A DNA stretch of 5,581 nucleotides from Comamonadaceae bacterium (GTDB lineage: Bacteria > Pseudomonadota > Gammaproteobacteria > Burkholderiales > Burkholderiaceae_C), in the NCBI GenBank assembly GCA_027490555.1, contig JAIXXW010000096.1:1-5581 (forward strand), in the 5' to 3' direction. Shown piece after piece: positions 1 to 5,581 of this stretch. The notes below the pieces were generated by a model that was not told where the DNA came from, did no database searches, and worked only from the letters and a program-made list of their open reading frames with translations. Position numbers and translations under genes: made by a program. The stretch's first letter is position 1. Every line of letters begins with the position of its first letter.

Positions 1-809
1 GCTTGGACGACGAGCTGTTTTTGCGCACCCAGGGCGGCATGGTGCCCACCCCCTATGCGCTGCAACTGGCCGAACCCGTGGCCGCCGCGCTGGACGGGCT
101 GCAACAGGCGCTGCAGGTGCGCGCCTCTTTTGCGCCGGCCCGCAGCGCGCGGCGTTTCACCCTGGCCATGACCGATGTGGGCGAGATGTATTTCCTGCCC
201 GTGCTGATGGACGCACTGGCCCAGGCCGCACCGGGCGTGACGCTGAACGTGGTGGCGGTGACCAGCGCCAGCCTGGCCGAGGACATGGCCACGGGCCGCA
301 CCGACCTGGCGCTGGGCCTGCTGCCGCAGTTGCAGGCGGGCTTTTTTCAGCAAGCGCTGTTTCGCCAGCCCTATGTGTGCCTGATGCGCCAAGGCCATCC
401 GCTGGCCCAGGCAGCAGACCTCACCCTGGCCGACTTTGCGGCCGCAGACCATGTGCAGGTGATCGCCGCAGGCACAGGGCATGGGCGCATCGACGAGGCC
501 ATCCGCGCTGCGCTCGAGCGCCAGGGGCTGCACCGGCGCATCCGCCTGACGGTGCCGCACTATGTGGCCCTGGGCGATGTGCTGGGGCATTCGGACCTGA
601 TCGCCACCGTGCCCGAGCGTTTTGCACAGCGCGTCACCGGCCCCTTTGCCCTGACCACCCGGGCCCTGCCCCTGGCGGTGGACGGCAGCGTGATCCACCA
701 GTTCTGGCACGCCCGCCTGCACAAGGACCCGGGGCACCAGTGGCTGCGCGATCTGGTGGCCCAGCACTTTGGCGATGGCAGTCCAACCGGCGCAGCACAC
801 AAGGGCTGA
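1..809 (+). CDS. LysR-family transcriptional regulator, 3' part (N-terminus outside window)
   Basis: This is the C-terminal 269 or so residues of a LysR-type regulator. The frame is open from the left edge to TGA at 807-809. The TTG at 3-5 is not a true start: the segment DDELFLRTQGGMVPTPYAL matches the end of the winged helix-turn-helix domain, where LysR proteins usually read 'LGDPLFVRT..G..PT'. About 40 residues with the recognition helix are therefore missing. A linker helix follows, then the periplasmic-binding-protein-like effector domain from about residue 51 of the visible part (RFTLAMTDVGEMYFLP). That opening resembles the NahR/DntR/LinR subgroup, whose characterised members sense aromatic compounds. 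The effector is not known here. Later family signs are VPHYVALGDVLGHSDLIATV and a C-terminal FWHARLHKDPGHQWLR. LysR regulators usually control a divergent neighbour, which would lie upstream of this window, so a link to tgt is not implied. The family is certain; the ligand is not. Confidence 0.93.
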   Translation, partial: LDDELFLRTQGGMVPTPYALQLAEPVAAALDGLQQALQVRASFAPARSARRFTLAMTDVGEMYFLPVLMDALAQAAPGVTLNVVAVTSASLAEDMATGRTDLALGLLPQLQAGFFQQALFRQPYVCLMRQGHPLAQAADLTLADFAAADHVQVIAAGTGHGRIDEAIRAALERQGLHRRIRLTVPHYVALGDVLGHSDLIATVPERFAQRVTGPFALTTRALPLAVDGSVIHQFWHARLHKDPGHQWLRDLVAQHFGDGSPTGAAHKG

Positions 810-842
810 ACGGTTTGCCCCATCGCTCACAGGGTGAGCTCC

Positions 843-848
843 TACAAT
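843..848 (+). promoter_or_regulatory. Possible -10 element of a tgt promoter
   Basis: TACAAT matches the sigma-70 -10 consensus at five of six bases. It lies 24 bases before the tgt start, in the only non-coding gap upstream of that gene. No good -35 is seen at 16-18 bases; the nearest TTG-containing hexamer (815-820, TTGCCC) is 22 bases away. Start of transcription would fall near 855, giving a very short leader. This is suggestive only. Confidence 0.35.
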
Positions 849-850
849 GC

Positions 851-869
851 AGGCCTCTGATTTAGGCCT
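851..869 (+). repeat. Inverted repeat AGGCCT-N7-AGGCCT before tgt
   Basis: AGGCCT at 851-856 and again at 864-869 can pair as a 6-bp stem with a 7-base loop. The second arm contains the only purine-rich Shine-Dalgarno-like bases (AGG, 864-866, six bases before the ATG at 873). A folded leader RNA would therefore cover the ribosome binding site. Because AGGCCT is itself a palindrome, this could equally be a direct repeat or chance in GC-rich DNA. Confidence 0.4.
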
Positions 870-872
870 TCC

Positions 873-2045
873 ATGCTCCAATTCGACCTGCTCAAGACCG
901 ACCCGTCCAGCCACGCCCGCCGCGCAACACTGACCCTGAACCATGGCGTGGTGCAGACCCCCATCTTCATGCCGGTCGGCACCTATGGCACGGTCAAGGG
1001 CGTGATGCCGCGCAGCCTGCACGAGATGGGCGCGCAGATCATCCTGGGCAACACCTTCCATTTGTGGATGCGACCCGGGCTGGACATCATGCAAAGCTTC
1101 GGCGGCCTGCACCGCTTCGAGAAATGGGACAAACCCATCCTCACCGATTCGGGCGGGTTCCAGGTCTGGTCGCTGGGCGAGATGCGCAAGATCACCGAAG
1201 AGGGCGTGACCTTTGCCTCGCCTGTGAACGGCGACAAGCTCTTCATGTCGCCCGAAGTGAGCATGCAGATCCAGACCATCCTGAACTCGGACATCGTGAT
1301 GCAGCTCGACGAGTGCACGCCTTACGAGACCAAGGGCCACCTGACGACCGAAGCCGAAGCCCGCAAGTCCATGGAGATGAGCCGCCGCTGGGCCTTGCGC
1401 TCCAAGAACGAGTTTGCCCGGCTGGAAAACCCCAACGCGCTGTTTGGCATCGTGCAAGGCGGGATGTTCGAGAACCTGCGCCAGGAATCGCTCGAAGCGC
1501 TGGTCGAGATGGACTTCCCCGGCTATGCGGTGGGTGGCGTGAGCGTGGGCGAGCCCAAAGACCTGATGCTGCAGATCATGGCGCACACGCCGCACCGCCT
1601 GCCCGCGCACAAACCGCGCTACCTGATGGGTGTGGGCACACCCGAGGACCTGGTGCAGGGCGTGGCCGATGGGGTGGACATGTTCGACTGCGTGATGCCC
1701 ACCCGCAATGCCCGCAACGGCACGGTGTTCACCCGCTATGGCGACCTGAAGCTGCGCAACGCCCGCCACAAGAACGACCCGCAGCCGCTGGACACGAGCT
1801 GCACCTGCCACGCGTGTGCAGGCACGTCGGGCGTGTCTTGGGACCAAGGCGGCCGCGAGGGTTTCAGCCGTGCCTACCTGCACCACCTGGACCGCTGCGG
1901 CGAGATGCTGGGCCCGATGCTGACCACCATCCACAACCTGCACTACTACCTGAACCTGATGCGCGAGGTGCGCGAATCGCTGGACGCAGGCCAGTTCTCC
2001 GCATTCCGGGCGCAATTCAAAGCAGACCGGGCCCGCGGGGTCTGA
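873..2045 (+). CDS. tgt: Queuine tRNA-guanine transglycosylase (Tgt)
   Basis: Tgt exchanges the guanine at the wobble position 34 of tRNAs with GUN anticodons (Asp, Asn, His, Tyr) for the queuosine precursor preQ1, in the cytoplasm. The product is 390 residues, slightly longer than the roughly 375 of E. coli Tgt. Visible landmarks are TDSGGFQ with catalytic Asp92, GIVQGG at 192-197, GGVSVGEP at 221-228, LMGVGTPEDL at 251-260, and FDCVMPTRNARNG with nucleophile Asp272. The zinc site is formed by Cys310, Cys312, Cys315 and His354. Between Cys315 and the conserved FSRAYLHHL there are about 13 more residues than in the E. coli enzyme, which puts His354 39 residues after Cys315 instead of 26. The ATG at 873 gives the family's normal N-terminus, with a weak AGG ribosome site six bases upstream. 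queA, often a neighbour of tgt, is not in the window. The stop lies three bases from the stop of the opposing photolyase gene. Identification is secure. Confidence 0.98.
   Translation: MLQFDLLKTDPSSHARRATLTLNHGVVQTPIFMPVGTYGTVKGVMPRSLHEMGAQIILGNTFHLWMRPGLDIMQSFGGLHRFEKWDKPILTDSGGFQVWSLGEMRKITEEGVTFASPVNGDKLFMSPEVSMQIQTILNSDIVMQLDECTPYETKGHLTTEAEARKSMEMSRRWALRSKNEFARLENPNALFGIVQGGMFENLRQESLEALVEMDFPGYAVGGVSVGEPKDLMLQIMAHTPHRLPAHKPRYLMGVGTPEDLVQGVADGVDMFDCVMPTRNARNGTVFTRYGDLKLRNARHKNDPQPLDTSCTCHACAGTSGVSWDQGGREGFSRAYLHHLDRCGEMLGPMLTTIHNLHYYLNLMREVRESLDAGQFSAFRAQFKADRARGV
2023..2044 (-). terminator. Weak hairpin over the tgt / photolyase gene ends
   Basis: CAGACC at 2023-2028 can pair with GGTCTG at 2039-2044, with a 10-base GC-rich loop. 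On the minus strand the hairpin begins five bases after the photolyase stop codon and is followed by CTTTGAATT, a poor T-tract. On the plus strand it covers the tgt stop and has no T-tract. It could act as a weak terminator for the photolyase operon, but a 6-bp stem in GC-rich coding sequence may be chance. Confidence 0.22.
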
Positions 2046-2048
2046 GCC

Positions 2049-3587
2049 TCACACGCCGTCCAGGCCTGCGCGGGTGGCCTCGGCCTGTTGCCGGATCTGT
2101 GCCTTGTCGTCCTCGCTCATCTTGCCCACATGCTTGACCATGAGGGCGGTGCGCGGGTTGCTGGCGAAGTCTTGTTCGTGGCGGATCAGGAAATCCCAGT
2201 ACAGCGTGGTCATGGGGCAGGCCTTGGGGCCGGTGCGCACATCGGGCTGGTAGCGACAGCCTTTGCAGTAGTTGCTCATGCGCGCGATGTACTGGCCGCT
2301 GGCCACATAGGGTTTGCTGGTGAAGCGCCCGCCGTTGGCGTGCAAGGCCATGCCCAGGGTGTTGGGCGTTTCCACCCACTCCACCGCATCCACGTACATG
2401 GCGCGGTACCAGGCACTGACCTGCTGCGGTGACAGCCCGGCCAGCACCGCGAACTGGCCGGTGACCATGAGGCGCTGGATGTGGTGCGCATAGCCGTGCT
2501 GCAGGCTTTGGCCGATGGTGGCCTGCATGCAGGCCATCTGGGTGTGGCCCGTCCAGTACCAGGCGGGCAGGTCGCGGGTGTGGCCGTAGTGGTTGGCCTC
2601 GGCCAGCTGCGGCATGTCCAGCCAGTACACGCCCCGGATGAACTCGCGCCAGCCCAGCACCTGGCGGATGAAGCCCTCCACACTGGCCAGGGGCAGGCCG
2701 CGCTGGTGGTAGGCCTGTTCGGCCGCGGCGATCACCTCGCGCGGGTTGAGCAAATGCAGGTTCAGGCTGCTGGCCACCAGCGCGTGCCAGCCAAAGGGCA
2801 GTGTGGTCCACATGGCGTCTTGCCAGGTGCCGAAGTGGTCCAGCCGCTGGTCGATGAAGTGCTGCAGCGCCACCAGGGCGTCTTCGCGGGTCACGGGCCA
2901 GCTGAAGTGCTCCAGCGTGCCCGGGTGGCTGGCAAAGCGCGCGCGCACAAGGGCGATCACGTCTTGCGTGACGCGGTCCGGCGCAAAGCGGGCCGGCGGC
3001 GGCACGGTGCCCGGGCCTTTGGCGCCAAAGCCCTTGCGGTTCTCGGCATCAAAATTCCATTGGCCTCCGATGGGCGCTTGGCCCTCCATGAGGATGCCGT
3101 GGCGCTTGCGCATCTCGCGGTAAAAGAACTCCATGCGCAGTTCCTTCTTGTGGCCCGCCCACTGGGCAAACCCTGCGCGGCTGCACAAAAAGTGCGTGTC
3201 GCCCACCCAGCGCAGCAGCACCTGGGCCTGGTCCGCGGCCTCTTCGATCAGCCTTTCCATGCGCCAGGCACCCGCCTCCATCACCACCAGCGCGCGGGGG
3301 CGGTGGCCTTGCAGGGCCTGCACCAAGCGCCCGGCAAAGTCAGCGGGCAGGGCCGGGTCGTCCAGCTGCATGTACCTGCACGGCCAGCGGCGGCGGTGCG
3401 CTTCGTTGGCAAAGTGGCGCATGCCCGACAAAAACAAGGCGATGCGGGCCTGGTGGTTCCAGACCTCGCCCGCCTCGCTGTCGGCCTCGATCATCAGAAG
3501 CCGGTCCTGGGCTGGGTCAAAGTCGACCAGGGCCGGGTTGTCCCATCCCAGTTGGTCGCCCAGCACCAAAATCAGGTGGCGTGTCAT
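2049..3587 (-). CDS. Cryptochrome/photolyase of the iron-sulfur (FeS-BCP, PhrB/CryB) family
   Basis: The product is 512 residues, close to Agrobacterium PhrB, a (6-4) photolyase with FAD, a [4Fe-4S] cluster and a ribityllumazine antenna; Rhodobacter CryB is the other known type. The N-terminus MTRHLILVLGDQLGWDNPAL is the antenna-binding Rossmann domain (about 1-130). The helical FAD domain follows. Cys353 (QMACM), Cys441 and Cys444 (YCKGC) and Cys457 (PKACPM) match the four cluster cysteines of PhrB (350, 438, 441, 454) at a constant offset of three. The same offset places Trp345, Trp393 and Tyr394 on PhrB's electron-transfer residues and His369 (YAHHI) on its active-site His366. All key residues are therefore present and the protein should be active, either in (6-4) photoproduct repair or as a blue-light receptor. 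The chosen ATG has AGGG six bases upstream and overlaps the stop of the DUF2256 gene by four bases. The frame is open for 62 more codons upstream, but these lie over DUF2256 and do not look like family sequence. Confidence 0.95.
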   Translation of the reverse strand: MTRHLILVLGDQLGWDNPALVDFDPAQDRLLMIEADSEAGEVWNHQARIALFLSGMRHFANEAHRRRWPCRYMQLDDPALPADFAGRLVQALQGHRPRALVVMEAGAWRMERLIEEAADQAQVLLRWVGDTHFLCSRAGFAQWAGHKKELRMEFFYREMRKRHGILMEGQAPIGGQWNFDAENRKGFGAKGPGTVPPPARFAPDRVTQDVIALVRARFASHPGTLEHFSWPVTREDALVALQHFIDQRLDHFGTWQDAMWTTLPFGWHALVASSLNLHLLNPREVIAAAEQAYHQRGLPLASVEGFIRQVLGWREFIRGVYWLDMPQLAEANHYGHTRDLPAWYWTGHTQMACMQATIGQSLQHGYAHHIQRLMVTGQFAVLAGLSPQQVSAWYRAMYVDAVEWVETPNTLGMALHANGGRFTSKPYVASGQYIARMSNYCKGCRYQPDVRTGPKACPMTTLYWDFLIRHEQDFASNPRTALMVKHVGKMSEDDKAQIRQQAEATRAGLDGV

Positions 3588-3769
3588 GGCTGGCCCTGAC
3601 CGGCTGTCCGAACACTGGATTTGGCCGCCCGGCAGCGGTCGCTGCAGTACAGGACCTGGGCCCAGTTCTTGGCCCAGCTTTTGCGCCAGGTCATGGCGCG
3701 GCCACACACCACACAGTCTTTCTGTGGCAAAGCCTGTTTGTTCCCTTTGAATCCCAAATCTTTGACCAT
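3584..3769 (-). CDS. DUF2256 family protein, small four-cysteine zinc-ribbon-like
   Basis: This is a 61-residue protein of unknown function. Its core, KDCVVCGRAMTWRKSWAKNW then YCSDRCR, is the DUF2256 signature: Cys19-x2-Cys22 and Cys42-x3-Cys46, probably holding one zinc ion, with the conserved aromatic and basic TWRKSWAKNW between them. It is cytoplasmic, with no signal or membrane segment. The ATG at 3767-3769 is preferred: GGGA lies seven bases upstream and the protein then has the normal family length. The frame continues upstream to a TTG at 3815-3817, which lacks a comparable ribosome site. The stop codon shares bases with the photolyase start (ATGA, 3587-3584), so the two are one operon and probably translationally coupled. 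DUF2256 genes commonly sit beside this photolyase type, as far as I recall. That suggests a role in its folding, cofactor loading or DNA work, but none is proven. Confidence 0.88.
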   Translation of the reverse strand: MVKDLGFKGNKQALPQKDCVVCGRAMTWRKSWAKNWAQVLYCSDRCRAAKSSVRTAGQGQP

Positions 3770-3797
3770 GCATTTATCCCAGCGCAAAAGGGCCAAG

Positions 3798-3826
3798 GTG
3801 ACAATATGTTGAAACAAGTTTAAACT
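3798..3826 (+). promoter_or_regulatory. Candidate sigma-70 promoter for the peroxidase gene
   Basis: GTGACA at 3798-3803 matches the -35 consensus TTGACA at five of six bases. After a 17-base spacer, TAAACT at 3821-3826 matches the -10 at four of six. Transcription would start near 3833, leaving a leader of about 25 bases before the ATG at 3858. It lies in the AT-rich divergent region, where promoters are expected. I could not find an equally good pair for the opposite, DUF2256-photolyase direction. Confidence 0.4.
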
Positions 3827-3833
3827 GATCAGT
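3817..3833. promoter_or_regulatory. Two interlocked palindromes, possible operator
   Basis: AGTTTAAACT (3817-3826) and ACTGATCAGT (3824-3833) are perfect 10-bp palindromes that share the bases ACT. They cover the candidate -10 and start site of the peroxidase promoter, in the shared region between two divergent operons. This is where a repressor or a light or redox regulator would bind. No specific regulator can be named. Confidence 0.38.
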
Positions 3834-3857
3834 CACAAAATGATATTTCAAGTGCAT

Positions 3858-4463
3858 ATGAACCACTCTCGGGTAAAACAATGGGGCGTCACATTGGTGT
3901 TGACCCTGCTGGCGGCATTGCTGGGCTTGGGTCTGGACACTGTGCAAGCCAGCACGCCCAGCGCCAGCAGCGCGGCCGCCTGCCCGGCGCTGCTCAACCA
4001 CACTTTTGCGCGGCTGCAGGACGAAAAGCCCCAATCGCTGTGCCAATATGCAGGCAAGGTGCTGCTGGTGGTCAACACCGCCAGTTTTTGCGGCTTCACC
4101 TCGCAGTACAAGGGTCTGGAAGCCCTGAACACCAAATACAAGGATCAAGGCCTGGTGGTGCTGGGCTTCCCGTCGAATGACTTTGCCCAGGAAAAAGGCA
4201 GCAACAAAGAGATTGCCGATTTTTGCGAAAGCACTTTTGGCGTGAAGTTTCCGATGTTCACCAAAACCCAGGTCACGGGCGACGGCGCTGCGCCCTTGTT
4301 CAAGCAGCTGACGGCCCAAACCGGCCAGAAGCCGCGCTGGAACTTTCACAAATACCTGATCGGCCGCGATGGCCAGGTGATTGACCAGTACAGCAGCATG
4401 ACCGGACCCGAAAGCAAAACCCTGGTCTCGGCCATAGACAAAGCCTTGAAGGCCAAACCATGA
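3858..4463 (+). CDS. Exported glutathione peroxidase-family thiol peroxidase
   Basis: The product is 201 residues and reduces hydrogen peroxide or lipid hydroperoxides. Residues 1-31 form a Sec signal peptide: a basic start (MNHSRVKQW), a hydrophobic run (GVTLVLTLLAALLGLGL) and a likely cut after VQA. The mature enzyme would then act in the periplasm. The GPx fold follows. VVNTASFCGFTSQYKGLE carries the peroxidatic Cys78 in place of selenocysteine. FPSNDFAQE (104-112) is the second motif with Gln111, and WNFHKYL (161-167) supplies Trp161 and Asn162. Cys123 (ADFCESTF) sits where thioredoxin-dependent GPx enzymes keep the resolving cysteine, so the reductant is probably a thioredoxin-like protein, not glutathione. 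I chose the ATG at 3858 over the in-frame ATG at 3840. It gives a better signal peptide and fits the candidate promoter, although neither start has a strong ribosome site. The stop overlaps the next gene's start by four bases, so the two genes form an operon. Confidence 0.93.
   Translation: MNHSRVKQWGVTLVLTLLAALLGLGLDTVQASTPSASSAAACPALLNHTFARLQDEKPQSLCQYAGKVLLVVNTASFCGFTSQYKGLEALNTKYKDQGLVVLGFPSNDFAQEKGSNKEIADFCESTFGVKFPMFTKTQVTGDGAAPLFKQLTAQTGQKPRWNFHKYLIGRDGQVIDQYSSMTGPESKTLVSAIDKALKAKP
4448..4452 (+). promoter_or_regulatory. Ribosome binding site of the FAD oxidoreductase gene
   Basis: GAAGG lies seven bases before the ATG at 4460, inside the last codons of the peroxidase gene. It supports the start that overlaps the peroxidase stop (ATGA, 4460-4463) over the second in-frame ATG at 4472. 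Confidence 0.55.
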
Positions 4464-5581
4464 ACCAGCGCATGAAGCTGGCCATTGTGGGTTCGGGCAT
4501 TTCCGGCCTGGCCGTGGCCCACACCCTGCAGCACCACGCCGACATCACCCTTTTTGAAGCGGGGGATTATTTTGGTGGCCACACCCACACGGTGGATGTG
4601 ACGCTGCCCACGCCAAAGGGACTGGTCACGCACGGTGTGGACACCGGCTTTTTGGTGTTCAACGAACGCACCTACCCCAACCTGATCCAGCTGTTTGCCG
4701 AACTGAAGGTCGAGACCGCACCGTCTGACATGTCGTTTTCGGTCCAGGTGCCTGGCGCAATGAAGGGCAAGACCCTGGAGTGGAGCGGCACCGACCTGGA
4801 CAGCGTGTTCGCCCAGCGCGGCAACCTGATCAACCCGCGCTTTTGGCGCATGCTGGCCGACGTCATGCGCTTCAACGCCCTGTGCACCCGCATCGCCAAA
4901 GACCAGCGCGAGGAAGAACTGCAGCAGCCCCTGAGCGATTTCCTGCGCACACACCGCTTCAGCGAGCCTTTTCGCGACTGGTATTTCCTGCCCATGCTGG
5001 GTTGCATCTGGAGTTGCCCGACCGACCAGATGCTGCAGTTCCCGGTGGCGACCATGATCCGGTTTTGCCACAACCATGGGCTGATCCAGGTGACGAATCG
5101 CCCGCAGTGGTTCAGCGTGGTGGGCGGTGCCCGAAACTACGTCGACAAAATTCTGGCGGGCGTGCATGACAAACGGCTGAACACCCCGGTGCGCCTGATC
5201 GAACGCGATGCGCAAGGCGTGCGCGTGATCACCGACGGCCATACCGAACGCTTTGACCAGGTGGTTTTGGCCACCCACACCGACCAGGCCTTGCGGCTGC
5301 TGCGCGAACCCAGCACCCACGAGCGCAGTCTGCTGGGTGCGATCCGTTACCAGGACAACCGCGCTGTGCTGCACACCGATGCCCGCGTGCTGCCGGCCAA
5401 GGCCAAGACCTGGGCCGCCTGGAACTACGAACGCGCTGCCAGCCATGAACGCGAATCTTCCAGCGTGTGCCTGCACTACCTGCTCAACCGCTTGCAGCGC
5501 ATTCCCTTTGAACAGCCCGTGGTGGTCTCGCTCAACCCGCTGCAAGCCATCGACCCGGCCACCATCGTGGGCGAGTACGAC
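4460..5581 (+). CDS. COG2907-type NAD(P)/FAD-binding oxidoreductase, 5' part (runs off window)
   Basis: The frame is open from the ATG at 4460 to the right edge (374 codons, no stop); the C-terminal part lies outside. The N-terminus AIVGSGISGLAVAHTL (8-23) is the dinucleotide-binding Rossmann fingerprint. LFEAGDYFGGHTHTV (31-45) holds the acidic residue for the FAD ribose and the GGH motif of amine-oxidase-like flavoproteins. Strong COG2907 family blocks follow: DTGFLVFNERTYPNL (61-75), NPRFWRM (125-131), LPMLGCIWSCPTDQM (177-191), RFCHNHGLIQV (201-211), VVLATHTDQALRLL (268-281) and LPAKAKTWAAWNYE (311-324). Members of this family commonly precede DUF1365 and cyclopropane-fatty-acid-synthase-like genes. 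In Rhodobacter sphaeroides, related proteins take part in making furan fatty acids under singlet-oxygen stress (UfaD, as I recall). A desaturase-like role in fatty-acid change is thus plausible but inferred. Translation is probably coupled to the peroxidase gene through the ATGA overlap. Confidence 0.92.
   Translation, partial: MNQRMKLAIVGSGISGLAVAHTLQHHADITLFEAGDYFGGHTHTVDVTLPTPKGLVTHGVDTGFLVFNERTYPNLIQLFAELKVETAPSDMSFSVQVPGAMKGKTLEWSGTDLDSVFAQRGNLINPRFWRMLADVMRFNALCTRIAKDQREEELQQPLSDFLRTHRFSEPFRDWYFLPMLGCIWSCPTDQMLQFPVATMIRFCHNHGLIQVTNRPQWFSVVGGARNYVDKILAGVHDKRLNTPVRLIERDAQGVRVITDGHTERFDQVVLATHTDQALRLLREPSTHERSLLGAIRYQDNRAVLHTDARVLPAKAKTWAAWNYERAASHERESSSVCLHYLLNRLQRIPFEQPVVVSLNPLQAIDPATIVGEYD

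Noticed and set aside
810..872. preQ1 riboswitch before tgt
   Set aside because: The gap is short and shows no preQ1 aptamer pattern, only a 6-bp inverted repeat.
1064..2137. Open frame of 357 codons on the + strand overlapping tgt in another frame
   Set aside because: It is a proline-, arginine- and alanine-rich shadow of tgt with no domain, and the tgt frame is unambiguous.
2481..3599. Long open frame of 372 codons on the + strand opposite the photolyase
   Set aside because: It mirrors the codon pattern of the real gene in GC-rich DNA. It is rich in Ala, Gly, Val, His and Gln and shows no recognisable domain.
3588..3773. Upstream extension of the photolyase frame to an ATG at 3771-3773, giving 574 residues
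   Set aside because: The 62 extra codons run entirely over the DUF2256 gene, do not resemble photolyase sequence, and the internal ATG at 3587 has a good ribosome site and the family's normal N-terminus.
3815..3817. TTG start for DUF2256, giving 77 residues
   Set aside because: The additional 16 residues are not part of the family core, and the ATG at 3769 has a better placed ribosome site.
3840..3857. Earlier ATG at 3840 as the peroxidase start
   Set aside because: It adds six residues before an already complete signal peptide, has no ribosome site, and would start only a few bases after the candidate transcription start.
4346..5545. Open frame of 399 codons on the - strand opposite the peroxidase end and the oxidoreductase
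   Set aside because: The + strand has two clear protein families here with all motifs; the antisense product has a composition typical of shadow frames and no family signs.

Overview
The window is GC-rich, densely packed bacterial DNA. It looks like a betaproteobacterium of the order Burkholderiales, most likely Comamonadaceae (Limnohabitans, Rhodoferax or Acidovorax type). This is inferred from codon use and protein style only; there is no rRNA or other marker gene. I see no tRNA, rRNA, CRISPR array, insertion sequence or phage gene.

Left part (1-2045, + strand): the 3' part of a LysR-family regulator gene (effector-binding domain, N-terminal helix-turn-helix cut off by the window edge). 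After a 63-base gap comes a complete tgt gene (queuine tRNA-guanine transglycosylase). The gap holds a -10-like TACAAT and a small inverted repeat that overlaps the likely ribosome binding site of tgt. The tgt product has an extra stretch of about 13 residues inside its zinc site.

Middle (2049-3769, - strand): a two-gene operon read leftwards. A 61-residue four-cysteine DUF2256 protein comes first, then a 512-residue cryptochrome/photolyase of the iron-sulfur type (FeS-BCP; Agrobacterium PhrB and Rhodobacter CryB are the known members). The two genes overlap by four bases (ATGA). The photolyase gene meets tgt tail to tail with three bases between the stop codons.

Right part (3858-5581, + strand): divergent from the operon above. 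An exported, cysteine-type glutathione peroxidase is followed, again with an ATGA overlap, by a COG2907 FAD-dependent oxidoreductase that runs off the end of the window. The 88-base divergent region (3770-3857) is AT-rich. It holds a plausible sigma-70 promoter for the peroxidase gene and two interlocked 10-bp palindromes lying over its -10 and start region.

Taken together, 2049-5581 looks like a light or singlet-oxygen defence cluster. It combines an Fe-S photolyase for DNA repair or blue-light sensing, an exported peroxide-reducing enzyme, and an oxidoreductase of a family linked in Rhodobacter to fatty-acid modification under photo-oxidative stress. DUF2256 is the piece without a known function. 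The individual protein families are recognisable; the shared regulation and the role of DUF2256 are inferences.
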